Assembly (NCBI GenBank): GCA_017419065.1
Contig: JAFOMB010000129.1
Location: forward strand, 1 to 7,806
Length of the DNA stretch: 7,806 nucleotides
Direction: 5' to 3'
Source: Erysipelotrichaceae bacterium
GTDB lineage: Bacteria > Bacillota_I > Bacilli_A > Erysipelotrichales > Erysipelotrichaceae
Position 1 is the stretch's first letter. Every line of letters starts with the position of its first letter. This document shows positions 1-6,309 of this stretch, piece after piece. The notes under the pieces are model-generated. The model saw only the letters and a list, made by a program, of their open reading frames with translations, was not told the origin of the DNA and made no database searches. The translations under genes and the position numbers were made by a program.

Positions 1-2
1 AT

Positions 3-731
3 CCGGAAGATATCCTCATCACCGTCGATGATGACCTCGTCTATCCGCCGGATATGATCGAGTGCTTATATGATTCCTATCAGAAACATCCGAAAGCGGT
101 ATCCGCTATGAGGTGTCATGTGATGGTCCCGGGAGAGGACGGCTTTTATCCGTACTCCCTGTGGCTGAAGGAGTGCAGCTATCTCATTGATCAGGAGTCC
201 CTGCATCTGTTTGCGACTAACGGGGCCGGGACGCTGTTTCCGCCACACATCATCGATCCAAAGTATCTGGACGAAGACCTCGTGAAGGAACTCTGTCTCA
301 ATGCGGATGACTTATGGTTAAAGTGCGCCGAGATCCTGGAAGACGTCCCTACAGTACTGGTGAGAGAGGTAGAACCTCTGATCTATCTGGAAGGATCGCA
401 GGAACAGTCTCTGAAGAGCGTGAATATGACGGATGGCAATGATGCGGTCTTAAGGAAGATAGAAGACTGGGTCATAGAGGAAAACGGCAGCGATGTCCTT
501 CTGGAAAAGATGAAGAAGGCCTCTATCGGTGCCGATCTGAATACCGCGGAGCACCTCATCGCCATGGGCGTCTTTGAAAGAAACAGATGGCGCAGGAAAG
601 CGGAAGCTGTCCAGAGAGAAAATATAAAGCTGAAAAATGAGAAACAGAAGCTGGAAGAAGAGCTGAAGGACATCAGAGATTCCAAGGCCTATCAGACAGC
701 TTTGAAGATGAGAAAGTTACTGGGGAAGTAA
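3..731 (+). CDS. Glycosyltransferase (GT-A, DDD motif), 5' end outside the window
   Basis: The reading frame is open from the left edge, so the gene starts upstream; the ATG at 54 is internal because the codons before it already encode the conserved ITVDDDLVYPPD segment. The 242 visible residues carry the nucleotide-sugar/metal-binding DDD (visible residues 9-11), then TNGAGTLFPP (72-81), ADDLW (101-105) and an ND pair near 146. This order is typical of a group of GT2-like capsule glycosyltransferases whose DDD is followed by a 'YPP' loop and a distal 'DDxW' acid motif. The first part of the nucleotide-binding fold is missing from view. After about residue 150 comes a charged helical region ending in a probable coiled coil (about 195-227, rich in K/E/L heptads) and a basic tail (KMRKLLGK), perhaps for membrane-surface or partner contact. 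It would transfer a sugar to a lipid-linked acceptor in the cytoplasm; donor and linkage cannot be read. The next gene starts 1 nt after its stop. Confidence 0.85.
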   Translation, partial: PEDILITVDDDLVYPPDMIECLYDSYQKHPKAVSAMRCHVMVPGEDGFYPYSLWLKECSYLIDQESLHLFATNGAGTLFPPHIIDPKYLDEDLVKELCLNADDLWLKCAEILEDVPTVLVREVEPLIYLEGSQEQSLKSVNMTDGNDAVLRKIEDWVIEENGSDVLLEKMKKASIGADLNTAEHLIAMGVFERNRWRRKAEAVQRENIKLKNEKQKLEEELKDIRDSKAYQTALKMRKLLGK

Positions 732-732
732 G

Positions 733-1725
733 ATGGGACTCTTATCGTTTTTACACAGAAAAAAGGAAATAAAGGTCTCGATCATCATCCCGGTATACAA
801 TGCGGAGAAGTATATCAGAGAGGATCTTGACTCTCTTTTAGGTCAGTCATTACGGGAGATCGAAGTGATCTGCGTCGATGACGGTTCTAAGGATTCCTCT
901 TTGAAGATCCTGGAAGACTATCAGAGAAGAGATGCCCGGGTCAGAGTCCTGAAACAGGAAAACAAAGGAGCCGGAGCTGCCCGCAATGAGGGAATGAAGG
1001 AAGCGAAGGGAGACTATCTCATCTTCCTTGACGCAGACGACTTCTTTGAGAAGGACATGCTGGAAAAGTGTGTGCGGAAGATGGAGGAAGAGGACGCCGA
1101 TGTCCTCGTCTTTGCGGCCGACAAGTACGATGATCAGAATAAGACCTTCCTCCCGACACCATGGAGTCTGCAGTGGCAGCGCTGTCCGCAGAAGACGCCG
1201 TTTTCTTCCAGAGAGATGCCGTTATACATCTTCCAGGCCTTTCAGAACTGGCCATGGAATAAGCTCTTCAGACGAAGCTATATCGAAAGAAACGGTATCC
1301 TCTTTCAGGAGGTCAAGCGCTCCAATGATGTCGCCTTTGTCTCTACCGCTTTAGCGAAAGCAGAGAGGATCACCTATCTCAATGAGGTATTTGCGCACTA
1401 CCGCGTCAATACCGGTTCCTCCTTACAGCAGTCTAAAGACAGAGAGCCGCTGGTATTCTTAGATGCCTACCGGGAGCTCAAAAGAAGACTCGTAGAGGCA
1501 GATCTCTATCAGGTCTTCGAACAGAGTTTCACCAATAAGGTGATGACCACCATCAACTTCTATGCGGATACCTATAAGACCAAAGAAGCGAAGGACATCC
1601 TCTCAGACTTCCTGCTAAAGGAGGGGGATGGGGAATTCGGCATTTCGAAACATCCGGAAGAGTATTATTATAATAAGAGCGAGTTCGGGAAGTACCTCTT
1701 CCTGCTCGGGAAGGAGAAGGAATGA
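733..1725 (+). CDS. Family 2 glycosyltransferase
   Basis: This 330-residue protein is a classical GT2 enzyme. After a short basic leader (residues 1-14) comes KVSIIIPVYNAEKYI (14-28), then VDDGSKD (48-54), the GAGAARNEG loop (79-87) and the DADD metal-binding motif (100-103), as in the SpsA/WaaB-like GT-A fold. The C-terminal half has WNKLFRRSYIERNGI (175-189) followed by SNDVAF (197-202), where the acidic residue expected of the catalytic base lies, and an HYRVNTGSS segment (222-230), all common in capsule GT2 proteins. No membrane segment is seen. The ATG at 733 sits 1 nt after the previous stop, with GGGGAAG at 722-728 as ribosome site. Its own stop overlaps the rfbD start (ATGA), so expression is probably coupled to both neighbours. 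It should add one sugar to the growing repeat unit or backbone; the sugar is unknown. Confidence 0.93.
   Translation: MGLLSFLHRKKEIKVSIIIPVYNAEKYIREDLDSLLGQSLREIEVICVDDGSKDSSLKILEDYQRRDARVRVLKQENKGAGAARNEGMKEAKGDYLIFLDADDFFEKDMLEKCVRKMEEEDADVLVFAADKYDDQNKTFLPTPWSLQWQRCPQKTPFSSREMPLYIFQAFQNWPWNKLFRRSYIERNGILFQEVKRSNDVAFVSTALAKAERITYLNEVFAHYRVNTGSSLQQSKDREPLVFLDAYRELKRRLVEADLYQVFEQSFTNKVMTTINFYADTYKTKEAKDILSDFLLKEGDGEFGISKHPEEYYYNKSEFGKYLFLLGKEKE
1711..1716 (+). promoter_or_regulatory. Ribosome binding site for rfbD
   Basis: AAGGAG lies 5 nt before the ATG at 1722, inside the last codons of the upstream glycosyltransferase. It supports the ATGA overlap start of rfbD, and so translational coupling. 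Confidence 0.7.
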
Positions 1726-2651
1726 GAGTATTTGTGACCGGTGTCTCAGGTCAGCTGGGACACGATGTGATCAATGAACTGTATAAAAGAGGACATGAGG
1801 GGATCGGCAGCGATATTCATGAGTCCTATCAGGGCATTTCAGACGGTTCTATGGCCGAGAAGTGTCCGTATGTATCTTTGGACATCACGGATGAAAAAAG
1901 AGTAAGAGACGTCATCGAAGAGCTTAGACCGGACGTCATCGTCCACTGTGCTGCCTGGACAGCTGTCGATGCGGCAGAGGACAATGAGGACAAGGTCCGG
2001 AAGATCAACGCGGAAGGGACCAGGCATATGGCAGAAGCCGCGAAGGCGGTCGATGCGAAGATGGTCTACATCTCCACTGACTATGTCTTCAACGGCGAAG
2101 GGGAGACCCCTTGGGATCCCGATTGCAAGGACTACGCCCCGTTATCCGTCTATGGAAAGACCAAGCTCGAAGGCGAACTGGCTGTCTCCTCCATCCTGGA
2201 GAAGTACTTCATCGTCCGTATCGCCTGGGTCTTCGGCCTCAACGGCAGGAACTTCGTCAAGACGATGCTGAAGGTCGGAAAGAATCACGACCAGGTCAGA
2301 GTCGTCAATGATCAGATCGGCACCCCGACCTATACACTGGATCTCGCCGTTCTCTTGTGCGACATGATCGAAACAGAGAAATACGGCTATTACCACGCCA
2401 CCAACAGCGAAGAGACAGACGGTGCCTATATCTCCTGGTATGATTTCACAAAGGAGATCTATCGTCAGGCAGGCTACAGCACAGAGGTCCTTCCGGTAAG
2501 CACGGAGGAATACGGCTTATCCAAGGCGAAGAGACCTTCCAATTCAAGACTGGAAAAGAAGAAACTGAAGGAGATGGGTTTCACCCCGCTTCCTTCCTGG
2601 AAAGATGCCCTGAAGAGATATCTTCAGGCGATCGATATTGAGGAGTTATAA
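1722..2651 (+). CDS. rfbD: dTDP-4-dehydrorhamnose reductase (RfbD/RmlD)
   Basis: This is the last step of dTDP-L-rhamnose synthesis: NAD(P)H-dependent reduction of dTDP-4-dehydro-L-rhamnose at C4, in the cytoplasm. The 309-residue protein is an extended short-chain dehydrogenase. It has the Rossmann motif GVSGQLG (7-13), HCAAWTAVD (75-83), STDYVFNGEG (118-127) and the catalytic pair Y144/K148 in YGKTK, followed by RIAWVFG (166-172) and DQIGTPTY, all diagnostic of RmlD. Length matches the family (about 280-300). A stretch of about 15-20 residues at 32-51, between the second strand and the LDIT segment, is longer than in the enterobacterial enzymes and may be a subfamily trait. The start overlaps the previous stop by 4 nt with AAGGAG 5 nt upstream. 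rfbC follows after 2 nt. The streptococcal homologue GacA is likewise linked to rhamnose polysaccharide genes. Confidence 0.97.
   Translation: MRVFVTGVSGQLGHDVINELYKRGHEGIGSDIHESYQGISDGSMAEKCPYVSLDITDEKRVRDVIEELRPDVIVHCAAWTAVDAAEDNEDKVRKINAEGTRHMAEAAKAVDAKMVYISTDYVFNGEGETPWDPDCKDYAPLSVYGKTKLEGELAVSSILEKYFIVRIAWVFGLNGRNFVKTMLKVGKNHDQVRVVNDQIGTPTYTLDLAVLLCDMIETEKYGYYHATNSEETDGAYISWYDFTKEIYRQAGYSTEVLPVSTEEYGLSKAKRPSNSRLEKKKLKEMGFTPLPSWKDALKRYLQAIDIEEL
2640..2645 (+). promoter_or_regulatory. Ribosome binding site for rfbC
   Basis: GAGGAG overlaps the last codons of rfbD and sits 8 nt before the ATG at 2654. Good match and spacing fix the rfbC start just past the rfbD stop. Confidence 0.75.
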
Positions 2652-2653
2652 AG

Positions 2654-3262
2654 ATGGGACAGATCAGAGTTGATTACGATGTAGAAGGCATCAAGGGCCT
2701 CTGCGTCATTGAACCGGCCGTACATGGCGATAACCGCGGCTATTTCATGGAGACCTACAACGCCAATGATATGAAGGAAGCCGGTCTCGACATCCTCTTC
2801 GTACAGGACAACCAGTCCTGTTCCGCCAAGGGTGTTTTAAGAGGACTGCACTTTCAGAAGCAGTATCCGCAGACCAAGCTCGTCCGCTGCATCAAGGGCG
2901 CTGTCTATGATGTCGCCGTTGATTTACGAGAGAATTCTCCGACTTACGGAAAGCACTATGGCATCATCCTCACCGAGGAAAACAAGAAGCAGTTCCTGAT
3001 CCCGAAGGGCTTTGCGCACGGCTTCTTCGTCTTATCCGATATCGCCGAGTTCTGCTACAAGTGCGATGACTTTTATCATCCAAATGATGAAGGCGGACTG
3101 GCCTGGAACGATCCGGAGATCGGCATTAAATGGCCGGAACTGGAAGGCGAATACAGAGGAAGTGCCGACAGCGAAGGCTACCACATGACCGATGGGACAC
3201 CGCTCAATCTGTCGGAGAAAGACAAGAAGTGGAAGGGGATCCGGGAGACCTTTCATTTCTGA
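2654..3262 (+). CDS. rfbC: dTDP-4-dehydrorhamnose 3,5-epimerase (RfbC/RmlC)
   Basis: It epimerises C3 and C5 of dTDP-4-dehydro-6-deoxy-D-glucose, giving the substrate of RfbD. The 202-residue protein is a cupin with the family hallmarks in order: DNRGYFMETY (26-35), FVQDNQSCSAKGVLRGLHFQ (49-68) with the catalytic base His66, the K75/R79-type substrate-binding basic residues, IPKGFAHGF (116-124), EFCYKCDDFY (132-141) carrying the candidate general-acid tyrosine (Y135 or Y141), and WNDPEIGIKWP (151-161). It ends with the LSEKD segment typical of the family. Length is slightly above the usual 180-190 through a short C-terminal extension (WKGIRETFHF). It follows rfbD by 2 nt, and its TGA stop shares one base with the next ATG. 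The partner genes rfbA and rfbB are not in the window. Confidence 0.97.
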   Translation: MGQIRVDYDVEGIKGLCVIEPAVHGDNRGYFMETYNANDMKEAGLDILFVQDNQSCSAKGVLRGLHFQKQYPQTKLVRCIKGAVYDVAVDLRENSPTYGKHYGIILTEENKKQFLIPKGFAHGFFVLSDIAEFCYKCDDFYHPNDEGGLAWNDPEIGIKWPELEGEYRGSADSEGYHMTDGTPLNLSEKDKKWKGIRETFHF

Positions 3263-3264
3263 TG
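3260..3264 (+). promoter_or_regulatory. TGATG stop/start overlap fixing the start of the large glycosyltransferase
   Basis: The rfbC stop TGA (3260-3262) and the ATG at 3262 share one base. The frame is open upstream to an ATG at 3130, but that would lie wholly inside rfbC and encode an arginine-rich, family-unlike leader. The nearest purine run, GGGAG at 3243-3247, is 14 nt away, longer than usual, so initiation here probably relies on ribosomes finishing rfbC. Confidence 0.7.
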
Positions 3265-5385
3265 AGCGAGATCCTGCAGGAAAGAGAAGCCCTGCTTCTC
3301 CATAAAGACAGCTATCATCTCTTCTTAAAGACAAAAGGCCTTTCCTTTAATTCGATCAGGATCGAAGGAAGGGAAGTTCCTTTTGAGAGCTTTTCCTTTG
3401 ACGCGGAAGAATATGCCCATGTCTCTCTTGAGGACAGATGTACGAAGGCTTCCCTCTACTATCAGGGAAACAGTGTTTCCGTATTCGATAAGATTCCTCT
3501 TACAGAAGGAGACTTCCTCAGGGCATCCCTGGATCTCTCCCCGGAGACCTATGGGGCGAAGATCGTTGGGACCTTCCTTTCGTCAAAGGATACGGATTTC
3601 AGCCTCATGGCCGGAAATGACGAAGAGATCTTTGAGGCCAACATTACCGCACACAGAGACTTTGAAGGCGTCTCCATGGACAGGATCACCTTCACCTTCC
3701 ACTATGTGCCATACGGCCGCTTCACCCTCCACTATCTCGAGGAAGACCTCCTCATCAATAAACACGCCTCTTTAGCCAGAAGCTGGAAGACAGTTCTGAA
3801 GAAGATCAGTCTTGTGAATATGCTGAAGGCTGTCCGATACATCAGAAGAGGAGGACTCTCCTCCTTATCGGATAAGGTACTGGATTATTCCGAGAGATCG
3901 GTCGATGCCTACGACAAGATCTTCAAGGAAGAAAGAGAGAGGGAGATCGCTTCCTTTCAGAAGGAAGAGTTTTCCTATCAGCCGCTGATCTCCGTGCTGG
4001 TACCGGCCTACAATACGCCGGAGGATACCCTGAAGGAAATGGTGGAAAGCCTCAGGGGTCAGTACTATCCAAACTGGGAGCTGTGCATCGCCGATGGTTC
4101 CACGGAAGGCAATCCGGCTACCGCTATCTTAGAAAACTACGCGAAGGAAGATGCCCGTATCAAGGTCCTGAGACTGGATCAGAACTACGGCATCTCCGGC
4201 AATACCAATAAAGCCCTCTCCCTGGCTACGGGAGACTATATCGGTCTTTTAGACCACGATGACTTCTTAGAGCCTTACACCTTATGGAAGATCGTCAGGG
4301 AACTGCAGAAGAAGCCGTACGACTGCATCTACACGGACGAAGACAAGTTCGATGATGAAAAGAAGGTCTTCATGGATCCGCACTACAAGCCGGATTTCAA
4401 CTACGATCTCCTCCTCTCCTGCAACTACATCACTCACTTCTTCCTGGCGACGAAGAAGATCGTCGATGGCGTAAAGGGCTTTGACTCCCATTACGACGGT
4501 TCGCAGGATTATGACTTCATCCTGCGCTGCACGGAAAAAGCGGAGAACGTCTGCCACATCCCGCAGGTCCTCTATCACTGGCGCATCATCGCCGGTTCCA
4601 CGGCGATGGATCCGGCCAATAAGCTCTACTGCTTTGAAGCAGGACGCTCCGCTGTCGAAGACCATCTGAAGAGAAAGGGCATCGACGCGAAGACCTCCAT
4701 GGCTCCGAATTCCTGGGGCTTCTATCAGTCTGTCTATCCGAAGACAAAGGAAGGCTGCACCGAGATCATCCTGGGAAGAAGAGACGGCAGGATCGAAAAG
4801 GAAAACTGCGAGGACATCTATCTCTCCCTGGGAGACGATTTTCTGACCCGTCTCAATGAGACAGTGAAGAAGGCGGAATACGATCACATCCTGATCCACG
4901 AGGAAGGGATGAGAGCGGATGAGAAGGCCGTAGAAGAGATGAAGAACCTCCTGTACAGAGAAGATGTCTCCATCGTCTTCCCGAAGATCCTCCACAACGG
5001 AAAGATCCTGAGTGCCGGTGTCTACTTCGATGAAGATGACTGCCCGCAGTTCCCATACCGCGGAATGGACAAGACCTGGGAAGGCTATGTCCGCCACCTC
5101 ATGGTCAACCGGGATGTCGAGATCGGCTCTACCCGCTGTTTCATGATCGACAGGACAAAACTGACAGATCACAGCTTCAAACAGGGCTACGACTATGACT
5201 CTTCCGTGACGGACTACTTCCTCTCGGTAAAAGAGTCGAAGAAGGTCTTCTGCGGCACCGCTGTCTTTACGGCAGACAGGTACCGCTATGAGGGAAGACT
5301 GTCCAAACTGCAGAAGCGTTTCGAAAAGAAGATCCGGTATGAGAATGCCGGAGAAAAGGTTTACCGGAAATATGACAACATCTAA
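3262..5385 (+). CDS. Large family 2 glycosyltransferase with N-terminal accessory module and degenerate second GT domain
   Basis: From the ATG at 3262 the product is 707 residues. Residues 1 to about 170 are rich in predicted strands and match no domain I recognise. Residues 170-237 are helical and charged, forming a linker. A complete GT2 domain spans about 241-475: ISVLVPAYNTPEDTL (243-257), WELCIADGST (272-281), NYGISGNTNKAL (308-319), the DHDD metal site (331-334), YTDEDK (357-362), KPDFNYDLLLSCNYITH (376-392), GSQDYDFILR (413-422) with the presumed catalytic acid, and HIPQVLYHWR (432-441). Many enzymes of this type carry a second GT2 domain. Here residues about 500-635 keep only its later part (VSIVFPKILHNGKILSAGVYF, in part), and the expected metal site reads HILIHEEGM. 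No signal peptide or membrane segment is seen. The protein likely transfers a sugar in surface polysaccharide assembly; its specificity is unknown. The next gene begins inside its last codons. Confidence 0.9.
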   Translation: MSEILQEREALLLHKDSYHLFLKTKGLSFNSIRIEGREVPFESFSFDAEEYAHVSLEDRCTKASLYYQGNSVSVFDKIPLTEGDFLRASLDLSPETYGAKIVGTFLSSKDTDFSLMAGNDEEIFEANITAHRDFEGVSMDRITFTFHYVPYGRFTLHYLEEDLLINKHASLARSWKTVLKKISLVNMLKAVRYIRRGGLSSLSDKVLDYSERSVDAYDKIFKEEREREIASFQKEEFSYQPLISVLVPAYNTPEDTLKEMVESLRGQYYPNWELCIADGSTEGNPATAILENYAKEDARIKVLRLDQNYGISGNTNKALSLATGDYIGLLDHDDFLEPYTLWKIVRELQKKPYDCIYTDEDKFDDEKKVFMDPHYKPDFNYDLLLSCNYITHFFLATKKIVDGVKGFDSHYDGSQDYDFILRCTEKAENVCHIPQVLYHWRIIAGSTAMDPANKLYCFEAGRSAVEDHLKRKGIDAKTSMAPNSWGFYQSVYPKTKEGCTEIILGRRDGRIEKENCEDIYLSLGDDFLTRLNETVKKAEYDHILIHEEGMRADEKAVEEMKNLLYREDVSIVFPKILHNGKILSAGVYFDEDDCPQFPYRGMDKTWEGYVRHLMVNRDVEIGSTRCFMIDRTKLTDHSFKQGYDYDSSVTDYFLSVKESKKVFCGTAVFTADRYRYEGRLSKLQKRFEKKIRYENAGEKVYRKYDNI
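5350..5359 (+). promoter_or_regulatory. Weak ribosome site deciding the start of the RgpB-like gene
   Basis: GGAGAAAAGG ends 12 nt before the ATG at 5372. An open frame extends up to an ATG at 5288, but the added residues (cysteine/arginine-rich) are unlike the family, which begins a few residues before the ILLAAYNGERY strand. The chosen start overlaps the upstream gene by 14 nt. Confidence 0.5.
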
Positions 5386-6253
5386 GACCGAGATCCTCCT
5401 GGCGGCCTATAACGGTGAAAGATATCTGGAAGAACAGATCCTCTCCATCCTGAATCAGGATTGCGATGAATGGTTTTTGACTGTCTCCGATGACGGTTCC
5501 GGGGATTCTACGAAAGAGATCCTCGACAGATATGTGAAAGAGTATCCGGACAGGATAAGACGCATCGAAAGCGGAAGGCAGTTCCATGACGCGAAGGAAC
5601 ACTTCTTCTTTCTCTTAGAGAAGTCCACGGGAGATTCGGTGATGTTCTGCGACCAGGACGACATCTGGGAGAAAGACAAGGTCTCCTCTTCCCGGAAACT
5701 CCTGAGAGATGACATACCGTGTCTGGTCTGCAGCGACCTCAAGGTCGTAGGGGAAGACCTCTCCTTGATCGACCCGTCCTTTTTCCACTACCAGGGGATC
5801 TGGGAAGAAGACTTTAAACTGTCCTGCCTGCTGTACAGGAATTCCGTGACGGGATGTACGTGCCTGTTAAACAGAAAGCTCGTCGATCTTCTCTTACAGA
5901 TCAAGGACCGGAAGCAGATGATCATGCATGACTATGCGGCTGCCTTACTGGCCGGTATCTTCGGAGAGATCATCGTCAATAAGAAGGCGGAAGTCCTCTA
6001 CCGCCAGCATGGCGATAACGCCTTAGGTGCGCAGAAAAAGGGCTTCTCCTATCTCCGAAACAAGATGACTTCTGCCCGCTCCTCTGTTAAAGCCAAGAAG
6101 GCCCAGGTCAGGGAACTGATCAGCAGTTTTGGCCTGGATGAAGAACTGCTGAAGGACTTTGCGAAGGAGAAAAGCGGAGCTTCCTTCTACCTCTCCCACC
6201 GGGAAGACATCACATCTTTACCGCTGTTATTAGGCTTCCTGTTATACGGATAG
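5372..6253 (+). CDS. RgpB/GacC-like rhamnosyltransferase (family 2)
   Basis: The 293-residue protein has TEILLAAYNGERYLEEQI (6-23), VSDDGSGDS (38-46), FCDQDDIWEKDK (92-103) with the DxD site, CSDLKVV (120-126), NSVTGCTCLLN (157-167), MHDYAA (185-190) and YRQHGDNALGA (210-220). This set, especially the CDQDDxW, GCTxxxN, MHD and YRQHxxNxLGA motifs, is that of the RgpB/GacC group, which adds L-rhamnose from dTDP-L-rhamnose during streptococcal rhamnose polysaccharide synthesis. The adjacent rfbCD genes supply that donor, which fits. The activity itself is inferred; relatives can use other sugars. A basic helical region (224-265) and a hydrophobic tail (SLPLLLGFLLYG) could sit on the membrane face. 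The ATG at 5372 was preferred over upstream ATGs because the family starts close to its first strand. It is the last gene before the only sizeable gap. Confidence 0.88.
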   Translation: MTTSKTEILLAAYNGERYLEEQILSILNQDCDEWFLTVSDDGSGDSTKEILDRYVKEYPDRIRRIESGRQFHDAKEHFFFLLEKSTGDSVMFCDQDDIWEKDKVSSSRKLLRDDIPCLVCSDLKVVGEDLSLIDPSFFHYQGIWEEDFKLSCLLYRNSVTGCTCLLNRKLVDLLLQIKDRKQMIMHDYAAALLAGIFGEIIVNKKAEVLYRQHGDNALGAQKKGFSYLRNKMTSARSSVKAKKAQVRELISSFGLDEELLKDFAKEKSGASFYLSHREDITSLPLLLGFLLYG

Positions 6254-6261
6254 CACGCTGT

Positions 6262-6289
6262 CCGACAGGATTTTTCGGAATGATATAAT
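6262..6289 (+). promoter_or_regulatory. Extended -10 promoter before the RgpF-like gene
   Basis: TATAAT at 6284-6289 is a perfect -10 box preceded by TG one base away (TGATATAAT, an extended -10). A partial -35, CCGACA (6262-6267, 4 of 6 matches to TTGACA), lies 16 nt upstream. Transcription would start near 6296, giving a leader of only about 14 nt before the ATG at 6310. It lies in the only intergenic gap, so the last gene, and any behind it, can probably be transcribed independently of the upstream six-gene unit. Confidence 0.72.
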
Positions 6290-6296
6290 GATGGAA

Positions 6297-6302
6297 AGGA
6301 GG
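6297..6302 (+). promoter_or_regulatory. Strong Shine-Dalgarno site for the RgpF-like gene
   Basis: AGGAGG lies 7 nt before the ATG at 6310, the best ribosome site in the window. It fixes the start of the last gene and suggests efficient initiation without help from an upstream gene. Confidence 0.88.
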
Positions 6303-6309
6303 ATCATTG

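Noticed and set aside
791..800. TATACAAT-like -10 sequence inside the second glycosyltransferase
   Set aside because: It encodes part of the conserved PVYNAE motif and has no convincing -35 or downstream start; likely chance.
331..918. 14-base direct repeat (agatcctggaagac at 331-344 and 905-918)
   Set aside because: Both copies are coding for similar common codons (Ile-Leu-Glu-Asp type) in different genes and have no flanking repeat structure; codon preference explains it.
1028..1354. 108-codon + strand frame inside the second glycosyltransferase
   Set aside because: It is an Arg/Ser-rich frame-shifted shadow of a gene with intact GT2 motifs in the main frame.
3130..3261. Upstream in-frame extension of the large glycosyltransferase
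   Set aside because: It is entirely inside rfbC, which is clearly coding in another frame, and its residues are unlike the family. The ATG at 3262 coupled to the rfbC stop is the better start.
4282..5172. 296-codon open frame on the - strand
   Set aside because: It lies wholly antisense to the large glycosyltransferase, whose motifs are intact. The translation is a low-information V/D/I/L-rich string with no domain, as expected from the opposite strand of GAX/ATC-rich codons.
5288..5371. Upstream in-frame extension of the RgpB-like gene
   Set aside because: It lies within the C-terminal codons of the previous gene and adds a Cys/Arg-rich leader not seen in the family, which starts near the first strand.
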